From Maribacter polysiphoniae (lineage in GTDB: Bacteria; Bacteroidota; Bacteroidia; Flavobacteriales; Flavobacteriaceae): a DNA stretch of 64,000 nt. Both the position numbers and the translations under genes were made by a program. The notes beneath the pieces were generated by a model, which ran no database searches, was not told the DNA's origin, and worked only from the letters and a program-made list of their open reading frames with translations. This document shows positions 55,172-64,000 of the stretch, in pieces (position 1 is the first letter of the stretch; each line of letters begins with the position of its first letter). Location of the stretch: positions 62,001-126,000 of the forward strand of contig NZ_QGGQ01000011.1 in assembly GCF_003148665.1 (NCBI RefSeq), given 5' to 3'.

Positions 55172-58100
55172 TTACTGATTTTCAGCATCTTGCATGTATT
55201 CCAAGGGGGGTTTTTTGTACGTTTCCTTAAAACATTTTATAAAGTAGGAAGGTGTATTAAACCCTACGATGTACGCCACTTCATTAATGGTGGTATCGGA
55301 AGTCCTTAATATTTGTACCGCTTGTTTCAGGCGTTCAGAGCGTATAAAAGCAGTAGTGCTCAACCCGGTATATGCCTGTAGTTTACGATGTAGCTGCATA
55401 CGGCTCATATGCACTTCTTTACAGAATCTGGCCGCGGTGAAATCAGGATCGAACAAATGCTTGTCAATTACTTCTTGGATCTTCTTCAAGAAAAGTTCAT
55501 CTGTAGGTGTAACGGCAATATCCTTTGCCTTAAATATGTATTCTTGACTATATCTATTGCGCAATGCCCTACGGGTCGCTATAAGATTCTCAACCCGCTT
55601 TTCAAGGACCTTTAACTTAAAGGGTTTTGCCACAAAATCATCGGCTCCGGAGTGCAGCCCCTTTAATTCGTTCTCTTCGCTGGAATTTGCCGTAAGGAGT
55701 ATAATGGGAATATGGCTGGTACGGACATCGGTCTTTAGGCTATTACACAGGGCTATGCCATCCCCATTGGGCATTTTAATATCTGAGATAATAAGATCCG
55801 GTATATTCTCCAATGCCTTTTCAATTCCTTCATTACCTGTATTGGCTTCCAATACGGTATACTTTACTTGCCATACGGATTTTAAGAAATCCCTGATTTC
55901 CTTATGATCTTCAACGATCAGTACAATGGGCAATGCCGAGGTAGCCAATTTTGACCTGAGGTCATTTTCATCCTTATCTTCCATATACGCCCCGGCATCG
56001 ATAGTTTCTTCAAAAATAAACTTCGATTTGAAATTCGATTTTGCAACGGGCAGTACTACGTTAAATTGAATTTGATTCCCTTCTACCTTGGCGGTAATCT
56101 GCCCTTTGTACAGTGCTACCAATTCTTTAACCAAAAACAATCCAATCCCTGCGCCATCTGTATATTCGTCTTTTTGATAAAATCGGTTGAACAACTTGTT
56201 GGTATCCGAACTTAGATTCCCAGCCACAGAATTGATCACTACAATATGGACGGTATCATCCTCCCTCGTTGCCAAAAATTTACAAATACCCCCCGAAATG
56301 CCATGCTTAAAGGCATTTGAAAGGAGATTGGTCACTATCTTTTCAATGGCATCTTCATCATACCAGGTATCTCCCAAGTCATCTATCTCAATCCCATAGG
56401 TCATTCCCGCTTGTTCGGCTTGAAACTCAAATGATTTGGCAATGAGGCCCAAGAACAGTTTTAGGTCCGAATTGGTAACCTTTAACTTAATTTTTCCTTT
56501 TTCCAGTTTTGCCATATGAAGCAATTGATCAACCAAATTGACCAACCTCTTGGTATTGCGTTTTATTGTAGCGAAAATGGCATAATCAGTATCCGTAAGG
56601 CCTCCTGCCCCCAATTTGGCATCAATGGGTCCTGCAATTAGGGTTAAGGGTGTTTTAAACTCATGGGAAATATCGGTATAGAGTTTTGATTTTAACTGAT
56701 TGAGCCTTTTAAACCTCAACGCCTCCGCTTCTTTCTGCCTTAAATCAAATTGCATTTTCAATCGCCATTTTAAATAATTGTAGATGGCAAATCCCAGACA
56801 TAGCAGTAATAAAGCATAGAACGACTTTGACCACGAATTAAAATACCATGGGGGTGAAATGGTAAAATGGAACACCTCCGGGGTATCGTTCCAATATCCA
56901 TCATAATTACTCGATTTTACTTCAAAACTGTACGCCCCGGGCGGAAGTTGGGTGTACCTTACAAAATTGGTATTTCCTGCCTCTACCCAGTTATTTTCAT
57001 AATCAACAAGTCTGTATTTATATAGGTTTTTGTGTGGGAGTGAATATTGCATACTCGAAAACTTAAAGGTCACCGTGTTTTCATTGTACTTCAAACGAAG
57101 TCCGGATTGAATTTTTCGAGGTTTTCCAACAACGTTTAGTTCTGTAATGGTTGTTTTGGGGCTTATAGTGTTTTTTCTTATTTCATCTGGTTTAAACCAA
57201 TAAAAACCTTCAAGGCCCCCAAAATATAATTGCCCATCCGGACCCGAAAAATAGGCTCCCGTATTGAATTCCGATGCCAAACCATCATAGTTTGTATAAT
57301 TTATGATTGTTGGTGCCGAAGCGAGGTTCCTGCCCGGCGTGAATTTTGTAATACCCTTGTTTGAACTGAGCCATAAGCCCCCCCTCTTATCAGGTAGAAT
57401 ACCATAAACCACATTATTTGCAAGACCATCATGTTGATCGTAGTTGTAGAATGTATTCGTAGCTATGTCATAAACGTCCAGACCTGCTCCATATGTACCA
57501 ATCCACAGTACATTATTAGGGGCGTAGTAAAGACTTTTGATACTATTTATAGATAATGAGTTGGCTATCGAATCATGTTGGAACATTGAAAATCTACCTT
57601 CATTTATATCAAATTTTGCGATACCGTCAGCATCCGTCCCCAGCCATAAATTTCCATCTCCATCTTCCGTTATGACCCTAATGTTCTTTAAGGCCATGCC
57701 TTTGTCTTTGTTAAGGATTGTATCATACTTTGCCATAATACCCCGTCTCTTATCGAATTGAACAAGCCCCTCTTCACCGGTCCCCAACCAAAACCTACCA
57801 TGACCATCTTTAAAAATGTCCCATATATTGATAGCCTCTACCCTTATTTCCATATTTTCAATATAGTTGGTAATAGTTCCCTTCTTATCCAAAATAGACA
57901 GCCCCCCCCCCTGTGTTCCAATCCAGAGATCACCAGTACCGTCTGCATGAAGGCTAATAATGCGGTCAGAAAGAAGTGAATTGCCATTGGGATCATCTTT
58001 CCTAAAGGTTCGCCAACTATTGGATTGTGGTTGATATTGCGTCAAACCCTTCCCCGATGTCCCAATCCAAATAAAACCAGAAGCGTCAACGGCAATAGAC

Positions 58101-59167
58101 CGAACCACATCAATATTGATATTCTCGGGAATTTGAAAATTGGTAAAGGAGTTGAACTTTTCAAGATTCACGTCATAATAACTTAGTCCTGCACCATCTG
58201 TTCCAAACCAAATGGTTCCTGTATAATCTTCATAAATACTTAGAATATCGTTATAATGAAGTGCCTTGGGATTGTACTTTTCCACCATGAATTGCTTGGC
58301 CGTATAATTCTTTAGGTCTATCAAAAAAAGGCCTTGACCATAAGTACCAATCCACAACCTTTCTTTGGAGTCTAGGTAAAGACATAGAATAATTAGATCT
58401 TGGGGTAGCGGTATATTTAAGGGTAATTCAGAAGAGCTGCTCAGAAATGCTTCCCCAGTGTCCCTAAAATACAGTCCACCCCCATAAGTACCAAACCACT
58501 GCCGACCATTGCCATCTAATACAATTGTGCTGAATTTATGGTCAATCCTTACTCCTTGAAAATTACTAGGGAAAACTATGGTGGACTTTGAATTCGATTT
58601 ATTTACCTCAAAAATTCCAACATCGGAGGTAATAATCACCTTTTTACGTTTTTCGGCAATTGCATAAATACCCCCGGGGGCAGCCCCCAAATCAATCTTT
58701 TGTATTTGAAAATTCTCAGGGTCCATTTTATAAAACCCATTGGTGTAGGTGCCAATCCAAAAATTAAGTTCAGTATCTTGAAAAATGATACTGGCATTTT
58801 TTATTTCGGATATTGTTTCAAATTTATTGGTTGCCCTATTAAGTTTTTTTAGAACTTGGCTCGCAGGTATGCACCATATATTATCCCGTCTATCTACATA
58901 TACTTTCCCTAAATGACTATAGGTTGGCCTAGTAATATCGATGAAATTAAACGGGTATACCTCGAACTTTTTACCATCATACCTATTTAGCCCATCTTGT
59001 GTCGCAATCCAGAGATAGCCAAGACTGTCCTGGTTAATGGATATGGCACAGTTCTGTGAAAGTCCATCCTTAATCGAAAGTTGCCTGAATGTTATTTGAT
59101 CTTGGCCATGTAAGTATATCGTGAAAAGAACGGTTACGACATAGAAAAATGTCTTTGTTCGTTTCAT
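55172..59167 (-). CDS. Hybrid two-component system (HTCS) sensor-regulator
   Basis: A one-protein two-component system of 1331 residues from the Met at 59167, which opens a signal sequence (TFFYVVTVLFTIYLHGQ); an ATG 11 codons earlier is possible. A periplasmic sensor made of two seven-bladed Reg_prop propellers (repeats like DSLGYLWIATQDGLNRYDG) is followed by a Y_Y_Y domain (ENNWVEAGNTNFVRYTQLPP), one helix near 780-800, a HisKA domain with DISHEFKTPLTLIAGPID (His near 834), an ATPase domain (NLLSNAFKHG, DGAGIGLFLVKELVALYKG), a receiver (VLIVEDHKEIRDFL, Asp near 1128 in DLIISDIKMPNGDG) and an AraC HTH (FTAARFCKEVHMSRMQLHRK). HTCS proteins normally sense oligosaccharides; here the next genes encode exported proteins including a pore-former. 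Confidence 0.93.
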   Translation of the reverse strand: MKRTKTFFYVVTVLFTIYLHGQDQITFRQLSIKDGLSQNCAISINQDSLGYLWIATQDGLNRYDGKKFEVYPFNFIDITRPTYSHLGKVYVDRRDNIWCIPASQVLKKLNRATNKFETISEIKNASIIFQDTELNFWIGTYTNGFYKMDPENFQIQKIDLGAAPGGIYAIAEKRKKVIITSDVGIFEVNKSNSKSTIVFPSNFQGVRIDHKFSTIVLDGNGRQWFGTYGGGLYFRDTGEAFLSSSSELPLNIPLPQDLIILCLYLDSKERLWIGTYGQGLFLIDLKNYTAKQFMVEKYNPKALHYNDILSIYEDYTGTIWFGTDGAGLSYYDVNLEKFNSFTNFQIPENINIDVVRSIAVDASGFIWIGTSGKGLTQYQPQSNSWRTFRKDDPNGNSLLSDRIISLHADGTGDLWIGTQGGGLSILDKKGTITNYIENMEIRVEAINIWDIFKDGHGRFWLGTGEEGLVQFDKRRGIMAKYDTILNKDKGMALKNIRVITEDGDGNLWLGTDADGIAKFDINEGRFSMFQHDSIANSLSINSIKSLYYAPNNVLWIGTYGAGLDVYDIATNTFYNYDQHDGLANNVVYGILPDKRGGLWLSSNKGITKFTPGRNLASAPTIINYTNYDGLASEFNTGAYFSGPDGQLYFGGLEGFYWFKPDEIRKNTISPKTTITELNVVGKPRKIQSGLRLKYNENTVTFKFSSMQYSLPHKNLYKYRLVDYENNWVEAGNTNFVRYTQLPPGAYSFEVKSSNYDGYWNDTPEVFHFTISPPWYFNSWSKSFYALLLLCLGFAIYNYLKWRLKMQFDLRQKEAEALRFKRLNQLKSKLYTDISHEFKTPLTLIAGPIDAKLGAGGLTDTDYAIFATIKRNTKRLVNLVDQLLHMAKLEKGKIKLKVTNSDLKLFLGLIAKSFEFQAEQAGMTYGIEIDDLGDTWYDEDAIEKIVTNLLSNAFKHGISGGICKFLATREDDTVHIVVINSVAGNLSSDTNKLFNRFYQKDEYTDGAGIGLFLVKELVALYKGQITAKVEGNQIQFNVVLPVAKSNFKSKFIFEETIDAGAYMEDKDENDLRSKLATSALPIVLIVEDHKEIRDFLKSVWQVKYTVLEANTGNEGIEKALENIPDLIISDIKMPNGDGIALCNSLKTDVRTSHIPIILLTANSSEENELKGLHSGADDFVAKPFKLKVLEKRVENLIATRRALRNRYSQEYIFKAKDIAVTPTDELFLKKIQEVIDKHLFDPDFTAARFCKEVHMSRMQLHRKLQAYTGLSTTAFIRSERLKQAVQILRTSDTTINEVAYIVGFNTPSYFIKCFKETYKKPPLEYMQDAENQ

Positions 59168-59247
59168 GTTAAGGAAATTCGGCCATGGGTAGTTTTTCAT
59201 ACCCTAACAAAATAGTATCTTTATATGGGTACGTATTGTAAAAAAAG

Positions 59248-59262
59248 GACATTGTAAATGTC
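59248..59262. promoter_or_regulatory. Inverted repeat between HTCS and AraC genes
   Basis: GACATTGTAAATGTC, a perfect 6-bp inverted repeat with a 3-base centre, in the 121-base gap between two divergent regulator genes. It is a candidate operator, possibly for the AraC protein whose gene starts at 59289. Confidence 0.4.
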
Positions 59263-59288
59263 TAGGAAGCAACTTAAACTTATATAAG

Positions 59289-60125
59289 ATGATCAAGGCT
59301 TTCGCTGAAAGACCAGAATTTGAAATTCCGGAGAACCTAAAACCTTTCTTGATTTCAGCTATTCACGGTCATACTGAAGATGCAATTCATTTAAGTTTTC
59401 CGAATTATCCTAATGGCTTCCCCGTATTCATCAATGTTTATGGTAGCTATCCAATATTGCATCTTAATGGTCGGGTTACAAGGGCTCCCTCTACATTGAA
59501 TCTCGCGGGTCAGATATATGGGGAGATTCCAAAGATTGAAATACAGGGACGATTTGGACAGATAGGCTTTCTAATGCACCCAACCACTCCATATTACCTA
59601 TTCCATTTGCCAGGGAATTTATTATTGAATAGTTGGTCTGCAATAGAGGAAATTTCCCCAAAAAACACAACTGAACTTTTTAAAGCATTGGATTCTTGTC
59701 AAGACCCATTACATAGATTACCCATACTAATGCATTATTTAGAACAACTTATTCCATGCAGATTGTCTCCAGTTCCTTGGCTCGACCAGTCCTTGACTGA
59801 GATATATGAATGTGATGGTCTTTTAAGCATCAAGGAACTTAGTGAAAGGGCTGGTTTGAGCTTGCGACATTTCAGAAGACTTTTTATAAAAATTATAGGA
59901 ATACCTCCTAAATTTTTCTGTAAAGTGGTACAACTGAACACTATTTTTGAGAGTATAAACAATGCGAATACAGAAAAAATACATCATCTGGCCTATGACT
60001 GCGGATATTATGACCAGGCACATTTCATTAATGATTTTAAAAAACTGATTGGGGACAGCCCTGAAAAATTCTTGAACAGCAAATATGCCTATGTAAAAAC
60101 CTATTTGGGCCGAAAAGGGTCATAA
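59289..60125 (+). CDS. AraC-family regulator
   Basis: 278 residues. The N-terminal 150 residues look like the DUF6597-type ligand domain (FLISAIHGHTEDAIHLSFPN, IFINVYGSYPILHLNGR-like pattern, GFLMHPTTPYYLFHLPGN). The HTH region is at the end: LSIKELSERAGLSLRHFRRLFIKIIGIPPKFF and KIHHLAYDCGYYDQAHFINDFKKLIGDSPEKFL. It is divergent from the HTCS gene with an inverted repeat between them. Its target is unknown, but position suggests either the HTCS gene or the flavoprotein/cyclase pair downstream. Confidence 0.88.
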   Translation: MIKAFAERPEFEIPENLKPFLISAIHGHTEDAIHLSFPNYPNGFPVFINVYGSYPILHLNGRVTRAPSTLNLAGQIYGEIPKIEIQGRFGQIGFLMHPTTPYYLFHLPGNLLLNSWSAIEEISPKNTTELFKALDSCQDPLHRLPILMHYLEQLIPCRLSPVPWLDQSLTEIYECDGLLSIKELSERAGLSLRHFRRLFIKIIGIPPKFFCKVVQLNTIFESINNANTEKIHHLAYDCGYYDQAHFINDFKKLIGDSPEKFLNSKYAYVKTYLGRKGS

Positions 60126-60343
60126 AACGCAAATGGCCAAGGGCTATCTGGCTTGATGTATTTTCCCCTCAATCGACTTAATATTGGTGCATTGACAAAA
60201 TTGGGTTCGACCCAAATAAGGTTATAGGTAAAGTCTGTATTTATGATAAAAAATATCAGCTAGAAAATCCGGAAACATTTGAAATAAAATGGAATGCAAC
60301 TTTCTAATGCTCCCTAACATCCAATATATATTTACCAATCCAC

Positions 60344-61741
60344 TTACCGGGCTGGCTGGATATTTTGATTTACCCTGAAGAAATTCTCCGGATCGTATTG
60401 TTTCTTTATGGTCGTAAGTCGTTCATAATTACTTTTATAACTTGCCTTGATTCGTTCTTGACCTTCGTCCATTATAAAGTTGAGATAGGCCCCACCGGTC
60501 GAATAGGGATGAAGTGCTTCCCAATAGTCCTTGCACCAATCTTTAATTTTCTCTGCATTGGCCGGATCGGGATCAACCCCAACGATAACCCCAGCATATT
60601 TTGCGTCTCGGTTGGCCCAAGGCGTCTCTTCCTTTCCAACTCGGCTAGCGGCACCACTGATTGGATATAAATGCATTTGCGAAAGGGGCGTTGGAATTTT
60701 AGACCCAAACTCCAAATGTTTGGCCCTTACTTCCGAACCTAGGTCGTCGAAGTAGTCTGCCCTCCAGTACCATTGTAGACCAGGGGGCAACATTTCGTCG
60801 AACATGGTCTGAATAGCAGGATAAGGCATTTCCCCGACATGATGAAAGATGGGTTTCATTTCTAGGACCGGTCTGAAAACTTCTTCTTGTTTCTCAGGTC
60901 CTCCCAAATAAGACCAAACTATACCGCAGAACATTTTATTATGCAACTCTTCGGGAAAGGGCGCACCGGGGATAACCATGGTAGCTATAAAACCGTTAAG
61001 ATCATCCGGGGCATCGTTGATAAAGGTATGATACCATTCCATAACCTCCTCGATTCTTTCAATGGGCCACAACGATGGCCCCCCTATGATATTCTTGACT
61101 GGATGCGCCTGAAACTTAAAGGAGGTTACAATCCCGAAATTTCCGCCACCTCCTCGGATAGCCCAGAATAAATCAGTGTTCTGTTTCGCGCTTACGGTCA
61201 CAAAGGACCCATCTGCCAAGACCATATCCGCCTCCAGTAAATTGTCTATCGTTAGGCCATACTTTCTAGAAAGATAACCAACTCCACCCCCTAAGGTAAG
61301 ACCACCCACTCCCGTGGATGAAATAATACCTGCTGGAACGGCAAGTCCAAATGGATGTGTGGCATGATCTACCTCTCCCCATAAATTTCCGCCACCAACC
61401 CTGACCGTACTATGCTCCACATCTATATGAACAAATTTTATTCCGGAAAGATCGATGACCATGCCATCATCACAAAGTCCGAGGCCACCCCCATTATGAC
61501 CGCCTCCCCTAACGGCAACCAAGAGGTTGTTCTCCCTACCAAAATTTACAGCGGATATTACGTCTGCTACGTCGGTACACATGACGAACATTGCAGGGCG
61601 CTTATCTATCATTGCATTGTAAATTTTGCGCGTTTCGTTATAATTTGGGTCTTTAGGGAAAATGACTTTCCCCCTAATCTGAGCGGTAAAAGCATCTAAA
61701 ACAGAGGCTTCCAATTCCTTAATCTTACCTTTTGTTGACAT
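60344..61741 (-). CDS. FAD-linked oxidoreductase, berberine-bridge type
   Basis: A 465-residue flavoprotein of the PCMH/FAD_binding_4 plus BBE family. The FAD domain shows DVADVISAVNFGRENNLLVAV, then RGGGHNGGGLGLCDDGMVID, whose His is the usual covalent FAD anchor near residue 81, SSTGVGGLTLGGGVGYLSRKYG and DMVLADGSFVTVSAKQNTDL with AIRGGGGNFGIVTSF. The BBE domain ends ERLTTIKKQYDPENFFRVNQN. Substrates in this family are sugars, alcohols or aromatic compounds; this one cannot be assigned. The start lies 70 bases after the cyclase-globin gene on the same strand, so the two may be co-transcribed. Confidence 0.9.
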   Translation of the reverse strand: MSTKGKIKELEASVLDAFTAQIRGKVIFPKDPNYNETRKIYNAMIDKRPAMFVMCTDVADVISAVNFGRENNLLVAVRGGGHNGGGLGLCDDGMVIDLSGIKFVHIDVEHSTVRVGGGNLWGEVDHATHPFGLAVPAGIISSTGVGGLTLGGGVGYLSRKYGLTIDNLLEADMVLADGSFVTVSAKQNTDLFWAIRGGGGNFGIVTSFKFQAHPVKNIIGGPSLWPIERIEEVMEWYHTFINDAPDDLNGFIATMVIPGAPFPEELHNKMFCGIVWSYLGGPEKQEEVFRPVLEMKPIFHHVGEMPYPAIQTMFDEMLPPGLQWYWRADYFDDLGSEVRAKHLEFGSKIPTPLSQMHLYPISGAASRVGKEETPWANRDAKYAGVIVGVDPDPANAEKIKDWCKDYWEALHPYSTGGAYLNFIMDEGQERIKASYKSNYERLTTIKKQYDPENFFRVNQNIQPAR

Positions 61742-61811
61742 GATTGTTTTGTTTAATTAATGATGATTTGATTGTTGTTATTACTTCTATTTTTTGAGAA
61801 GTGTTTATTTC

Positions 61812-63128
61812 TCAATGTGCATTGGACTTCATCGTATCGATTACAAAATCCAGTGCAGTATTCCAAGCTTCCATAGTTTTTAACGTCTTGTACCCTCCCA
61901 ATACTTCATCAATGGTTTCGATCATCGCTTGTTTCACCACAGGGTAGTATTCGGCCTTTACACCATATTGGATATGACTTTTACCCAATTTTGCCAGCCC
62001 TTTTTTGAGATGTTCCGGTCTAGATAGGGAATAGACGATTCCACCTAACATATGGGTAAGTAACCGCCCCTGATCGGTCATGTTATTACTAAATAACGCC
62101 CTGACAAAAGGGGCTATTTCAAATACTTTATCATAGAATGTTTTGGCGAATTTATCCTCGTCCTCCAACATAATGTTCATTGAAGCCTGTAATTCAAGTT
62201 GAAGATCCATCGCTTTAAAACCTTTCAATTCGAATAAATTCAAAGGATCTTCCTTCCCTGCCAATTTGTTGCAGAACTTGCGCCCAATTATCACTGTTTC
62301 TTTATTTACATTGTCCAAGATCGTTTCCGATATTAGAATATCCGTATTCGTTACCTTGGTTTCATTTTGGATACGACTAGCCACGTTTACTGGGTCTCCA
62401 ATGACCGAGAATTGTTTATGTGTAGGATGTCCAAGATGACCTAAAAAGGCGGTCCCGAAATTGAGACCAATTCCTGATTTCAGTTTAATCTCTATGTCCT
62501 TTAAATCAGACCTGTTGAGGGAATCAAGGGCATATTGCATTCCTAATGCAGCACGTATTGCATCTTCACAATTCTTCTCGGCTGTACCACCGGTGGTACC
62601 AAATACACCGACAATCTCGTCTCCAACATATTGGTAGATAACACCATTGTTCATCAATATGGGCTCCCCTAATGCGGTATAGAACTTATTGAGCATATAG
62701 GCTATGTCATAATTGAGGTTTTTGGAAGAGAGGTTCGTGAAATTTCTTAAGTCACAGAAAAGAATGGCAATCGGTCTTTCTTCTGCCCTGCCCGTGGGGA
62801 CTAATTCTTTTTGTAGATTGTTGACTTCTCCACTTGACCAAATCAGGCGTTGTAGTGTTACATCACCTTTAGGTCTTGCCTGACAGGCCAGTCTTATAGA
62901 TGGATCCCACTTTCGGGCCTGGCTACTAGACTTTTCGAATTCTGTTTTGGGACTAAGATTACTTACCCCATCCAGGACCCTTACCCTGCAGGTGGTACAG
63001 ATACCATTTCCACCGCACTCATGCAAGTGGGGAATTCTGTTCGCTATTGATAGGTCAAGTAGTGTATTGGTATTCGATTTGAACGTTACCTGTCGATTGA
63101 TTGCCGAGTATGTTAAGGTTTTGACCAT
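61812..63128 (-). CDS. [2Fe-2S] ferredoxin - class III nucleotide cyclase - globin fusion
   Basis: A 438-residue signalling protein in three parts. Residues 1-100 are a [2Fe-2S] domain with HECGGNGICTTCRVRVLDG and RLACQAR, giving Cys 38, 44, 47 and 82. Residues 115-285 are a class III cyclase: ILFCDLRNFTNLS (metal Asp 126), GVIYQYVGDEIVGVFG (Asp 170), GIGLNFGTAFLGHLG and SVIGDPVNVASRIQNETK (Asn/Arg for catalysis). The Asp in VIGD favours ATP, so adenylate cyclase is likely. Residues 305-438 are a globin of flavohaemoglobin type: FAKTFYDKVFEIAPFVRALF (Tyr 332 at B10), Gln 353, SHIQYGVKAEYYPVVKQAM (proximal His 385). The makeup implies cyclic nucleotide synthesis controlled by haem gas binding and redox state. 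Cytoplasmic, no membrane helix. Confidence 0.93.
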   Translation of the reverse strand: MVKTLTYSAINRQVTFKSNTNTLLDLSIANRIPHLHECGGNGICTTCRVRVLDGVSNLSPKTEFEKSSSQARKWDPSIRLACQARPKGDVTLQRLIWSSGEVNNLQKELVPTGRAEERPIAILFCDLRNFTNLSSKNLNYDIAYMLNKFYTALGEPILMNNGVIYQYVGDEIVGVFGTTGGTAEKNCEDAIRAALGMQYALDSLNRSDLKDIEIKLKSGIGLNFGTAFLGHLGHPTHKQFSVIGDPVNVASRIQNETKVTNTDILISETILDNVNKETVIIGRKFCNKLAGKEDPLNLFELKGFKAMDLQLELQASMNIMLEDEDKFAKTFYDKVFEIAPFVRALFSNNMTDQGRLLTHMLGGIVYSLSRPEHLKKGLAKLGKSHIQYGVKAEYYPVVKQAMIETIDEVLGGYKTLKTMEAWNTALDFVIDTMKSNAH

Positions 63129-63252
63129 TTGATTTTGTTTTAATATGGTTGATTGGATAACTATTTGGCATTGGTCAAAATTAAATTTGAAGATTGATTT
63201 TTTTTACACCCTATTCTATGATTTATAAAAATCACACTTTAGCTAGAGACAC

Positions 63253-63272
63253 TATCACACAATTGTGTGATA
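63253..63272. promoter_or_regulatory. 20-bp perfect palindrome upstream of the cyclase gene
   Basis: TATCACACAATTGTGTGATA is a perfect palindrome, 125 bases before the cyclase start codon and 139 before the TPR gene start. Its TCACA/TGTGA halves recall sites bound by CRP/FNR-type dimers. ACACAAATATTGTGTGATA at 35441 upstream of aldA shares the core. Likely an operator for one or both divergent genes. Confidence 0.6.
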
Positions 63273-63410
63273 CTGATAATCATTGTTTTAGGTGTTGTAA
63301 TACACGTAGAATTGGATAACTTTGACAAAATGTAATCTTTGGTTGGGTATATCCGAATAAACCATTGGAATCATTGGAAGTTTGATTTTTGTATCACGAA
63401 AATTATTGAC

Positions 63411-64000
63411 ATGCTGGGTAAACAGCTATTCTTTTTATTAATTATAATCGGTTTCAAGTTCGCGACGGGACAACCTAACGAGTTGGATAGTCTGAAGACG
63501 GTAGTAAACCTGATGCCAGAGGATTCTTTGAAATGCGAGACCTATTTACGCATTGCCGATCTGCTATATTCAGGTGAGGAATCTGAATGGTATGCCAACA
63601 AGGCATTGAGGCTTTCCAAGAATTTGAATAGCCCTAGACTTATCGGTAGATCATATCATAGACTGGCTTGGTGTCATGGTCTGGATGAGATGGATAAGAA
63701 AACCGCCTATTTAGACAGTGCTACAATCCGGTTTACTTCGATAGCCGATAATTACGGTCTCGGAAGTGTATATGATACCAAAGGGACAATCCTAATGGCC
63801 TATGGTTCAATCAGCGAGGCTTTGAAGGCCTATCAACAAGCCTATGATTTCTATTCAAAAATACCTGACTCTGAACGACAGGCAGGTGTACTGAATAATT
63901 GGGCGATTGCAGAATATACTGGCGGAAACACAAAAGAGGCACTTTATAAATTTCAAAAGGCTCTGGACTATAGAATAACTGAGAAACCGATTTCGCATAT
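63411..64000 (+). CDS. Exported TPR protein (3' end cut by window)
   Basis: A frame I translated from the ATG at 63411 to the window end, 196 residues and still open. It opens with a signal peptide (LGKQLFFLLIIIGFKFATG, then QPNELDSL). The rest is helical repeats of TPR type: RIADLLYSGEESEWYANKAL, SYHRLAWCHGLDEMDKKTAY, DTKGTILMAYGSISEALKAY and LNNWAIAEYTGGNTKEALYK. In Bacteroidota such N-terminal TPR arrays often precede a membrane helix and a histidine kinase, HTH or cyclase output domain, which would lie beyond this window. Divergent from the cyclase-globin gene across the palindrome. Confidence 0.8.
   Translation, partial: MLGKQLFFLLIIIGFKFATGQPNELDSLKTVVNLMPEDSLKCETYLRIADLLYSGEESEWYANKALRLSKNLNSPRLIGRSYHRLAWCHGLDEMDKKTAYLDSATIRFTSIADNYGLGSVYDTKGTILMAYGSISEALKAYQQAYDFYSKIPDSERQAGVLNNWAIAEYTGGNTKEALYKFQKALDYRITEKPISH

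Overview
The window looks like chromosome of a marine-type Flavobacteriaceae (Bacteroidota). I infer this from AT-rich DNA, promoter boxes of the TAnnTTTG type, a PorP/SprF protein beside a giant adhesin with a gliding-type (type IX secretion) C-terminal domain, a hybrid two-component system (HTCS), a TolC-fused RND pump and a fucose/lactate catabolic locus. No rRNA, tRNA, prophage, CRISPR or susC/susD pair was seen. Species cannot be named from this alone.

Layout. 1-5.4 kb (minus strand): a partial EamA permease, dTDP-rhamnose genes rfbA-rfbC-rfbD (rfbB is not here), a Vat-type O-acetyltransferase and an NAD(P)-binding SDR. 5.9-8.2 kb (plus): a secreted alpha/beta hydrolase, an ECF sigma factor and an overlapping small membrane protein. 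8.3-15.5 kb: AraC regulator, efflux adaptor, RND permease fused to its own TolC-like outer-membrane factor, TetR regulator, then a clear terminator. 15.6-20.7 kb (minus): PorP/SprF and a 1357-residue adhesin with two arrays of BspA/DUF285 repeats, Asp-rich type-3 repeats and a CHU_C-type end. 20.7-22.1 kb: 25-bp tandem arrays and a GIY-YIG nuclease gene bracketed by near-perfect inverted copies of the same sequence, a candidate minimal mobile element.

22.2-41.3 kb is mainly sugar catabolism. The minus strand carries a class II aldolase, L-fucose isomerase, an FGGY kinase, an MFS sugar porter, ThuA, an SMP-30-like protein and a TIM-barrel isomerase, with two decayed genes (esterase, glycoside hydrolase) between them. 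The plus strand carries AraC, lactaldehyde dehydrogenase, a FucP symporter and LutABC. Together these give uptake of L-fucose, cleavage to L-lactaldehyde plus DHAP, and oxidation to lactate and pyruvate. 41.5-44.5 kb holds a methyltransferase and a GH3 glycosidase that breaks off inside its second domain.

44.5-59.2 kb is the most unusual block: ten genes on the minus strand, nine of them small or large exported proteins and the last an HTCS regulator. At its centre is a protein with the core of the thiol-activated (cholesterol-dependent) cytolysins but without their undecapeptide and with an unrelated C-terminal region. It sits beside a Tat-type lipoprotein with a decayed transglutaminase-like region and a von Willebrand A domain, and beside two pairs of paralogous secreted proteins of unknown function.

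59.3-64 kb: AraC regulator, a berberine-bridge-type flavoprotein, a three-domain protein joining a [2Fe-2S] ferredoxin, a class III nucleotide cyclase and a flavohaemoglobin-like globin, then a 20-bp perfect palindrome and the start of a TPR protein running off the end.
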